Of a stretch of DNA of 64,000 nt, positions 56,593 through 64,000 are shown piece after piece. The notes below the pieces were generated by a model. The model was not told where the DNA came from, did no database searches, and was given only the letters and a program-made list of their open reading frames with translations. The stretch's first letter is position 1. Each line of letters begins with the position of its first letter. The DNA lies in the NCBI RefSeq assembly GCF_021347895.1, contig NC_067134.1, positions 27,502,152-27,566,151 on the forward strand, given 5' to 3'. The translations under genes and the position numbers were made by a program. This stretch comes from Acanthochromis polyacanthus. Taxonomy: Eukaryota; Chordata; Actinopteri; Pomacentridae.

Positions 56593-57655
56593 GCACCTCT
56601 CCAGCCTGTTTCTTATTCTACAGGCAGGAGGTGTTTAGCTTAGCTTAGCTTAGATGTAGCATGCTAATTGGTACGTTTCTGTAAATGTTGGTCAGTGGAT
56701 GCACCTCTCCAGAGTATTTCTTATTCTAAAAGCAGGAGGTGTTTAGCTTAGCTTAGCTTAGATGTAGCATGCTAATTGGTAAGTTTCAGTAAATGTTGGT
56801 CAGTGGATGCACCTCTCCAGCCTGTTTCTTATTCGACAGGCAGGAGGTGTTTAGCTTAGCTTAGCTTAGATGTAGCATGCTAATTGGTGAGTTTCAGTAA
56901 ATGTTGGTCAGTGGGTGCACCTCTCCAGAGTATTTCTTATTCTAAAAGCAGGAGGTGTTTAGCTTAGCTTAGCTTAGATGTAGCATGCTAATTGGTAAGT
57001 TTCAGTAAATGTTGGTCAGTGGATGCACCTCTCCAGCCTGTTTCTTATTCGACAGGCAGGAGGTGTTTAGCTTAGCTTAGCTTAGATGTAGCATGCTAAT
57101 TGGTGAGTTTCAGTAAATGTTGGTCAGTGGGTGCACCTCTCCAGAGTGTTTCTTATTCTAAAAGCAGGAGGTGTTTAGCTTAGCTTACCTTAGATGTAGC
57201 ATGCTAATTGGTAAGTTTCAGTAAATGTTGGTCAGTGGATGCACCTCTCCAGAGTATTTCTTATTCTACAGGCAGGAGGTGTTTAGCTTAGCTTAGCTTA
57301 GATGTAGCATGCTAATTGATAAGTTTCAGTAAATGTTGGTTGGTGGATGCACCTCTCCAGAGTATTTCTTATTCTGAAGGCAGGAGGTGTTTAGCTTAGC
57401 TTAGATGTAGCATGCTAACTGGTAAGGTTCAGTAAATGTTGGTTGGTGGATGCACCTCTCCAGAGTATTTCTTATTCTAAAGGCAGGAGGTGTTTAGCTT
57501 AGCTTAGATGTAGCATGCTTACTGGTAAGTTTCGGTAAATGTTGGTCAGTGGGTGCACCTCTCCAGAGTATTTCTTATTCTACAGGCAGGAGGTGTTTAG
57601 CTTAGCTTAGATGTAGCATGCTAACTGGTAAGTTTCGGTAAATGTTGGTCGGTGG
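56593..57655. repeat. 108-bp satellite-like tandem repeat, ten copies
   Basis: GCACCTCTCCAG starts copies at 56593, 56701, 56809, 56917, 57025, 57133, 57241, 57349, 57452 and 57555. The period is exactly 108 bp seven times, then 103 bp. The 5-bp loss is one fewer AGCTT unit in TTTAGCTTAGCTTAGCTTAG. Copies 1-6 alternate between an A type (CCTGTTTCTTATTC.ACAGGC) and a B type (AGT(A/G)TTTCTTATTCTAAAAGC), a 216-bp higher-order dimer. Copies 7-10 are all B-like. The conserved core is GATGTAGCATGCTAA. Confidence 0.97.
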
Positions 57656-58301
57656 ATTGGTCAGACTGTGTTGAATTCTGCCCTGTCAGCACTGATTGTA
57701 GCAACAGAAGAGACCAAGAATGAGAGATTCTGCACATGAAGCTGCTCTGCATGCTCAGGTGGACCTTATGTGGATGATGGTCATTATGAATGAAGCTATT
57801 GTTCCCTGAAGTAGTAAAATATTGATAACACGGTGCCCTGCACACAGCATGTCACTGACCTGAACTCCTCTGCAATAACGTGCAAATTGCATTCTCGCCC
57901 TGATTTGCATGAAGAACGGAGGGTGACAAGTGTGTGTGTTTAACATTAGCTCACACAGACACACATCAACATGCACGCACACACACACACACACACACAG
58001 CAGCAGGCTTGGAGATTCTCATATATATTGCAGTTCCCCAGAAGCTATATATGCAGAAGGCTGCACATAAATGTTTTATTCAGATCGTAATTGACAATCC
58101 CAAAAGGAGATTATTGTATCAAATAGTCAAGAGTGCATTCTTGCCCAGATCTCGTCGGGTGAAGGCGGCACTGTCCATACCGATGAGCTCCTCCTCTTCC
58201 TCTGGCCTGAAAAAATCAGCTTTTGTGTTTTCCACTTTAAAGGAATACCTTCTAATTCCACTCAACAGACAAAATGGAAAAGACTTTTTGTTCCATTAAA
58301 T
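57656..58301 (+). other. Intron sequence, unassigned, with (CA)n
   Basis: Contains a short ACACAC tract at about 57977-57999. No exon or named repeat is recognised. Confidence 0.4.
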
Positions 58302-59730
58302 CAGAGGGGTCAAATATGAGGCCCGTGGTCCAAAAGTGGTCCTCCAGAAGGTCCAATCCGGCCCTCAGAGTGTAAAAATTCCAGAGAAGACATTAACTGC
58401 AGATTGTAAATTAGTAAAAGTATGAAATTAAAATCAGACCATGACAAGTTGTTTGGATCAGAAAGTAAAATACTGGATTGTTCTTCTGTCATTTTGTGTC
58501 TAATTTTTCTAACATTTTGTCTTGTTTTTGTTGTTTTTTGTCTTTTTTGTCTGACTTTTGTTGTTTTGATCATCGAGTAAAATACTAATTTGTCCACTTT
58601 TTGGGTTTTTTTTTTGTTTCTTTTATCATTTTTGATCTCATTTGTGTCTTTTTTTGTCCCATTTGTGTAATCTGTGCATTCTTTTGTCACTTTGGAACAT
58701 TTTCGTCTCATTCTGTCTCTTTTTTTGTCTTGTTCCGTCGCTTGTCTCATTTTTTTGTCGTTTTGCGTCTCATTTTTGTCACATTGTATCTTGTTTTTGT
58801 TGTGTCTTTTTTGTCTGACTTTTCTTGTTTGTCTCATGTTTCTGCAGTTTTGTTTCTCGTTTTTGTTTCCTTTTTGTCTCGCTTGTGTTTTTCGTCTTAT
58901 TTTCGTCATTTTGTGATTTGCTTTATACGTTGTTTTGTGTATCGTTTGTAGCAATTTGTGGGTTTTTTGTCTCTCTTGTGTTGTTTGTCCATTTCTTTGC
59001 TGCTTTGTTGCTTTTTTTGTCTTTGTTTTTTTTCATGTCATTTGTATCATTTTTTGTCATTTTGTGGGTTTGTGAAATATTTTGTCTTGTTTTTATCGTT
59101 TTTTTGTCTTTTTTTTGTCTGACCTTTGTCGTTTTGATCATAGAGTAAAATACTAATTTTTCCACTTTATTGTTGTTTTTTTAAAATTTCTTTTATCATT
59201 TTTCATTTCATTTGTGTAATCTGTCCATTTTTTGTCACTTTGTAACATTTTTGTCTAATTCTGTCTCTTTTTTGTCTTGTTCTGTGTCGCTTGTCTCATT
59301 TTTTTTGTCGTTTTGCTTCTCATTTTTGTAACATTGCGTCTTGTTTTTGTTGTTTTGTGTCTTTTTATGTCTGACTTTTGTCATTTTGATCATAAAGCAA
59401 AATACTACATCGTTCAGTTCCAGATAGCTGTGACTAAATGTTGTGTTCCTTTGTAGACACTCTGTGATCTGGAAGTTGTAATGTGGAAATGATAAACTGA
59501 GGCTGAATGTTGATGAAATTTTATTTATTTTTCTTAAGAAATTTCAAGTTGTTCTTTCATGTTTTGTAAAAATCTAATTGATTGTGAACTTTTTTGCACT
59601 AAAACTAAGGAAACATTAGGAGTTGTGGTTATTTATAGGTTATGATGCTCTGATTTTTTCTGGTACGGTCCACTAAAGATCACCTTGGGCTGAATGTGGA
59701 ACCTGAACTAAGATGAGTTTCACACTCCTG
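58302..59730 (+). mobile_element. Array-bearing hAT-like element, copy 15 (both ends present)
   Basis: End A CAGAGGGGTCAAATATGAGG on the left; end B on the right (GTTATTTATAGGTTATGATG, GGGCTGAATGTGGAACCTGA, TGAGTTTCACACTCCTG). The flanks CATTAAAT and CTTTAAAC match at 6 of 8 positions, a possible decayed duplication. The boundary motif occurs four times (about 58460, 58567, 59135, 59388), so the array is two or three fused blocks. The blocks after 58590 and 59155 are homologous (TTTTATCATTTTTGATCTCA / TTTTATCATTTTTCATTTCA). Confidence 0.82.
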
Positions 59731-60271
59731 CTTTAAACTGAAAACTCTGACAGACTAATTCTCTCCTGATCTTTAATTCTGTGCTGCATATGGAAAAAGT
59801 AAATCCCTTATCACTGGGCATCTTCGTTATTTGTAAAATCTCTGCCAGAGGGAACTGCCTCCGCTGCTGCAGGTCAGGTTTTGTTCCTCTGAGCTCGCTG
59901 GATTGTGAAGATGCAGCTTTGTCCCGTTTGTGTTTGACTCATCGCTCGTCTCAGCATTATATGAGGTGATAACTACAATCTTTACACCCCAGAGGGTCCT
60001 AAAAGAATGTTAACGTTTCATATCACAGCGTTCATGTCTCATTTAAAAGAGCACCAGCGCCGCGGCGGTTTGGGAACGCATTAGCATAATGCCTTTGCAT
60101 TCACTTTAGTATTAGCATATAACAAATATGTCAGACATAACACAAACAATGGGAGCAGGGATTAGTCCACCAAGGTCAAATCCAGTCTCCTGAATCCCAA
60201 ATAAACTGAACTGAGTGTGTGTTTGATCTGTAATGTGTGTACAGATGGGTTTCTGTGTTTTCTGCCGTCAG
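59731..60271 (+). other. Intron sequence upstream of third exon
   Basis: Unassigned intronic sequence, ending in the acceptor TTCTGTGTTTTCTGCCGTCAG. Confidence 0.5.
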
Positions 60272-60409
60272 ATGATGGATGAGTCGGAGGCCTGTTCGCT
60301 GCCCGGTGGTCTGGCCAGCGTGAAGAAACAGTTTGAGAACCAGGAGTTCACGTCTTCGTCCTCCCAGTCCAGCGTCACCCAGATTCACTTCCAGCAGAGA
60401 TCAGTCCAG
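60272..60409 (+). CDS. lima1: Exon of LIMA1 (EPLIN)-like gene
   Basis: A 138-bp (46-codon) phase-0 exon between an acceptor CAG (60269-60271) and donor GTGAGA (60410). It reads MMDESEACSLPGGLASVKKQ, FENQEFTSSSSQSSVTQIHF, QQRSVQ. Phase 0 matches the end of the exon at 49504-49661, so the joined protein runs SSSSAA|MMDESEAC. 'PGGLASVKKQFE' is a conserved phrase I associate with fish LIMA1, before the region leading to the LIM domain. The two Met codons are internal, not the start. The next exon lies beyond the window or was not recognised. The exon is directly followed by a fragment of the 28.1-29.3 kb repeat. Confidence 0.75.
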
Positions 60410-60418
60410 GTGAGACTA

Positions 60419-60600
60419 CACTGGAAAAAAATCAATAAAAAAATTTGTCACACCATGATGGTAAAAATCAGAAAACTCTACGACAGTTTGATGCGGTTTG
60501 TATAATACTGAATCACCGTAAATAAGTTAATCAACAGAAAATATTTTTTCCTGATTCCTGCACAGTTTTTAATGGAAAAATGTCACAATATCTACAAGAA
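60419..60600. mobile_element. Fragment of CACTG-ended element
   Basis: CACTGGAAAAAAATC followed by TGAATCACCGTAAATAAGTT and CTGCACAGTTTTTAATGGAA parallels 28110-28270. Only the left part is present. It ends in an A/T run where the array begins. It lies 9 bp after the third exon's splice junction. Confidence 0.75.
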
Positions 60601-60604
60601 TACT

Positions 60605-62165
60605 TTTTTTTTTTTTAATTTTTGCCACTTTTTTGTTGTTTTGTCGCTCGTTTTTGTCATTTTTGGTCTCGTTTTTGTCATTTGTCTCATTTTGTATTTT
60701 TTTTGTCCATTTTTTGTCTCTCTTTTGTTTTGTTTCATGTCATTCGTCTCATTTTTTGTCATTTTGCTTCTCATTTTTGCAATATTTTGTTTTTGTTGTT
60801 TTTTTTATCTGACTTGTCCTTTGTCTGATGCTTTTGTCGTTTTGTTTCTCTTTTTTTCATTGTGTGTTGTGCTTTATTCTTTGTTCTGTGGATCATTTGT
60901 ATCATTTTGTGTTTTTTTTTGTCTCGCTTGTGTTATTTGTCCACTTTTTTGTTGTTTTGTTTCTCGCTTTTGTTGTTTTTGATCAAATTTTTTGTCTTGT
61001 TATTGTTGTTTGTCTATTTTTTGTCGCTTTTTGTCCATTGTTTTTGTCTCTTTTCTGTTTTGTTCCTTATCGTTTGTCTCATTCTTTGTTGTTTTGTGTC
61101 TCGTTTGTGTTTCCTTTTTGTCTCGCTCGTGTTTTTTGGTCTTAATTTTGTCATTTTGTCTTTCGCTTTATTCGTTGTTTTGTGTTTTTTTTCCTCGCTT
61201 GTGTTGTTTGTCCACTTTATTGTCACTTTGTAACCTTTTTGTCCAATCATTTATCTCTTTTTTGTTTTGTTTCGTGTCGTTTGTCTTATTTTTTGTCATT
61301 TTGTGTCTCTTTTTTGTAACATTTTGTTTCTCATTTTTGTAACATCGTGTTTCTCATTTTTGTAACATTTTGTCATTTTGTGTTTCATTTTTTGTCATTT
61401 TGTTTCTCATTTTTGTCGTTTTGTTTCTCATTTTGGTCATTTTGTTTCTCATTTTTGTAACATTTTGTCATTTTGTGTCTCATTTTTTGTCATTTTGTTT
61501 CTCATTTTTGTCATTTTGTTTCTCATTTTGGTCGTTTTGTTTCTCATTTTTGTAACATTTTGTCATTTTGTGTCTCATTTTTTGTCATTTTGTTTCTCAT
61601 TTTTGTCATTTTGTGTCTCATTTTTGTTACATTTTGTCATTTTGTGTTTCATTTTTGTAACATTTTGTGTCTCATTTTTGTAACATTTTGTCTCATTTTT
61701 TGTCATTTTGTGTCTCTTTTTTTGTCATTTTGTGTCTCATTTTTGTCATTTTGTTTCTCATTTTTGTAACATTTTGTCATTTTGTCTCATTTTTTGTCGT
61801 GTCTCATTTTTGTCATTTTGTGTCTCATTTTTTTGTCATTGTGTGTCTCATTTTTTGTCATTTTGTGTCTCATTTTTTGTCATTTTGTCTCATTTTTGTC
61901 ATTTCGTGTTTCATTTTTGTCATTTTGTGTCTCATTTTTTGTCTCATTTTTTGTCATTTTGTGTCTCATTTTTTGTCTCATTTTTTGTCATTTTGTGTCT
62001 CATTTTTTGTCTCATTTTTTGTCATTTTGTGTCTCATTTTTGTCATTTCGTGTTTCATTTTTGTCATTTCGTGTCTCATTTTTGTAACATTTTGTCGTTT
62101 TTGCTGTTTTTTTGTCTGACTTTTGTCGTTCCGATCATAGAGTAAAATACTATATCATTCAGTTC
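60605..62165 (+). mobile_element. Array-bearing hAT-like element, copy 16 (ends missing)
   Basis: A 1.5-kb TTTTGTC array with no end A. It stops shortly after the B-side boundary (CGATCATAGAGTAAAATACT, ATCATTCAGTTCTGGATCCC). The first part (to about 61315) is heterogeneous like other copies; the remainder is strikingly homogeneous (see next entry). Confidence 0.75.
61316..62095. repeat. Homogenised TTTTTGTCATTTTGTGTCTC array
   Basis: About 780 bp made almost only of TTTTGTCATTTTG(T/TG)TTCTCA and TTTTTGTAACATTTTG units in short repeated phrases, with few substitutions. Block repeats such as 'GTAACATTTTGTCATTTTGT' recur at about 61360, 61457, 61551, 61627 and 61767, spaced roughly 75-140 bp apart. 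Confidence 0.9.
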
Positions 62166-63014
62166 TGGATCCCCCCTGGTGTAAAGTGCGAAATATACGA
62201 TTTACATTCTGCTGTGGCTCTTCGTTGGAATAACTGTTGGCTGAGGCGCTCATGCAGGTCAAATCAAAGAGGGCACCTTGAACCTTGCTCCTCTGTCGTG
62301 AGGAAAATGCCAGAACGCGTTAGCGGCAGGACGGAACGGGGGCCGGATCTCGGCGAAGTGAGGTCAACTCTGCCCCTCCTTGCATTTTCCCCATCTGCTC
62401 ATTCAGGCGGGAAAGCCGGCGAGCTCACAAGAACCTCGCTGAATGCTAAATTTTACATCACGAGGGGAAACGTCGGAGTCTGTTTGATCAAGTTTTTGCT
62501 TCTCTGCAGCAACAGCAAACCACTCCCCCCCCCCCCCCCCCCCCCCCTCAAGTATTCTTGCACAGGTATAATACCCAAATTCTGTTTTACATCGGGAAAG
62601 ATATGATTATACTGACATAAGTGGCTTCTGGAGCACTCCCACCCTCCATGTATCTTTCATGTTAACAGCACAGGATACAAGCTCAGATATCGTATTTCTC
62701 TTTCATCTCCTTCAAATTGCTTGAATTTCAGCGGGGCGAATGGCTGATGCAGTTTTGTACAGTTTCTGTAATCTATTGCAGTTTCTCACCAGCACAGAAA
62801 TCCTCCTTTAGTGGAACTTAGTTGCTCCCTGGGAAGTAGCGCAGTAATGGAAAAGCATTTGTTACCGGCCACAGAGGGCTTTTATTAAGCTTTTCAACAA
62901 CATAGAAATTACTTACTCTCCCACTGTTTCTTACGGCTCGCAGACATGAGGTGATAAGAACGAGTCGAGCGGCTTCCTTCCAGCTGTTTGTGGTCATTTG
63001 TGAACTCCGTAGAT
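62166..63014 (+). other. Unassigned non-coding sequence with C-run
   Basis: Holds a poly-C tract of about 25 bases at 62524-62548. No exon or named repeat is recognised; frames here have no domain. Confidence 0.4.
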
Positions 63015-64000
63015 CAGGGGTGTCCAACATGAGGTCCAAAAGTGGTCCTCCAGAGGGTCCAATCCGGCCCTCAAAGTGGAAAAATTACAGAGAAGACATT
63101 AACTGCAGATTGTAAATTAGTAAAACTATAAATTTAGAATCATTTCTAGACCATGACATGTTGTTTAGATCAGAAAGTAAAATACTGGATTGTTCTTTTG
63201 TCATTTTGTGTCTCATTTTTGTAATATTTTGTCTTGTTTTTTGCCTTTTTATGTCTGGCTTTTATCGTGTGTCTCATGTTTTTGTCATTTTGTGTCTTCT
63301 TTTGTCCATTTTTTTGTCACTTTATGTTTCATTTCTGCACTAATTTGTCCTGGTTTTTTTGTCTGACTTTTGTCATTTGTGTCACGTTTTTGTTTTTTTT
63401 TCTCATTTTTGTCATTTTGTGTTTCCTTTTTGTCTCACTTGTCTTAATTTTGTTATTTTGTTTTGCTTTATTCGTTGTTTTGTGTATCGTTTTTGTAGTG
63501 TTGTATCTTTTCTTGTCCGCTTCTGTTGTTTGTCTCATATTTTTGTCGTATTGTGTCTTGTTTTTGTTGTTTTTTTGTCTGACTTTTGTCCTTTTGTCTC
63601 ATGTTTTTGTCATTTTTGTCTCACTTGTGTTTTTGGTCTCATTTTTGCCATTTTTTCCCCCTTTATTCATTGTTTTGGGTGTCGTTTTTATTGCTTTGTA
63701 TCACAGCTTTGTGATTTTCTTGTCTCATTTGTGTTGTTTGTCCATTTTTTGTTGCTTTGTAACTTTTTTGTCTAATTTTTATCTCTTTTTTGTTGGGTTT
63801 CGTGCCATTTGCCTCATTTTTTGTCATTTAGTTTCTCACTTTTGTTGTTAGGTGTCTCATTTTTGCACTGTTTTGTCTTGTTTTTGTTGTCTTTTTTAAA
63901 AGTAAAATATTAAACCGTTCAGTTCCAGATAGCTGTGACTAAATGTTGTGTTCCTTTGTAGACACTCTGATCTGGAAGCTGTAATGTGGAAACGATAAAC
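63015..64000 (+). mobile_element. Array-bearing hAT-like element, copy 17 (runs off window)
   Basis: End A (CAGGGGTGTCCAACATGAGG, GGGTCCAATCCGGCCCTCAA) begins at 63015. The boundary AAAGTAAAATACTGGATTGT is at 63174. The array runs to about 63895 and end B begins (AACCGTTCAGTTCCAGATAG, GTTGTGTTCCTTTGTAGACA), continuing past 64000. Confidence 0.82.

Noticed and set aside
56593..57655. Regularly spaced repeats resembling a CRISPR array
   Set aside because: The whole 108-bp unit repeats with no unique spacers, and the genome is a vertebrate's; this is a tandem satellite.

Overview
The window is nuclear DNA of a vertebrate, most likely a teleost fish. It has no bacterial gene organisation and is dominated by DNA transposons of types abundant in fish: hAT, PIF/Harbinger, CACTA-like, piggyBac-like, Kolobok-like and Tc1/pogo-like. 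It also has Penelope-like and L2-like retroelement scraps, long TG/CA microsatellites and minisatellites. Only three short segments look like host coding exons. All three are on the + strand, are bounded by AG/GT splice sites, and have mutually compatible phases (29409-29520, 49504-49661, 60272-60409). Joined, they contain VKERLAMYQAAVSKKE followed by PGGLASVKKQFENQEF, which I recognise as most like fish LIMA1 (EPLIN, a LIM-domain actin-binding protein). The window would then be an internal part of that gene, with introns of about 20.0 kb and 10.6 kb and further exons outside.

The main inhabitant is one repeat family, seen in about 17 places. One end (here 'end A') begins CAGGGGTGTCAAAC and continues through a GC-rich 'GGCCC...CCAGAGGGTCCAATCCGGCCC' segment. 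The other end ('end B') begins with the same terminal motif and continues 'TTCAGGTTCCACATTCAGCCC'. Two copies have near-matching 8-bp flanking duplications, so I read it as a non-autonomous hAT-like element. Between the ends lies a hypervariable array of short units (TTTTGTCTC / TTTTGTCATTTTGTGTCTC, or GACAAAA... on the other strand) from about 0.1 to 1.6 kb long. The array is bounded, and sometimes internally punctuated, by the motif GATCATAAAGTAAAATACT. Nearly all long open frames in the window are by-products of these arrays.

Layout:
- 0-5 kb: a BED-finger hAT remnant, a CACTA-like element with a nested MITE, and the first array element with three tandem higher-order units.
- 5-15 kb: further array elements, a 205-bp tandem repeat, a hAT element (exact 8-bp duplication) carrying a captured 5' gene fragment, and an inverted (A...A) array element.
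- 15-20 kb: two PIF/Harbinger elements in opposite orientation, the first lying between long direct repeats.
- 20-27 kb: two Penelope-related foldbacks, one interrupted by an L2-like LINE end, plus array elements.
- 27-35 kb: a TG tract, a CACTG-type element, the first exon, a 2.2-kb TTAA-flanked element and a second hAT.
- 35-46 kb: array elements and two blocks of a 21-bp minisatellite.
- 46-50 kb: a TIR element carrying a RecQ-like helicase fragment, an array element and the second exon.
- 50-54 kb: a piggyBac-like MITE, a pogo-like element and an inverted pair of 'capped' composite elements.
- 54-64 kb: array elements, a 108-bp satellite with dimeric higher-order structure, and the third exon.

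Apart from the three exons, nothing appears to encode an intact protein. Transposon coding sequences are all fragments. Family names for repeats rest on terminal sequence, target-site duplications and remembered consensus, not on a database search.
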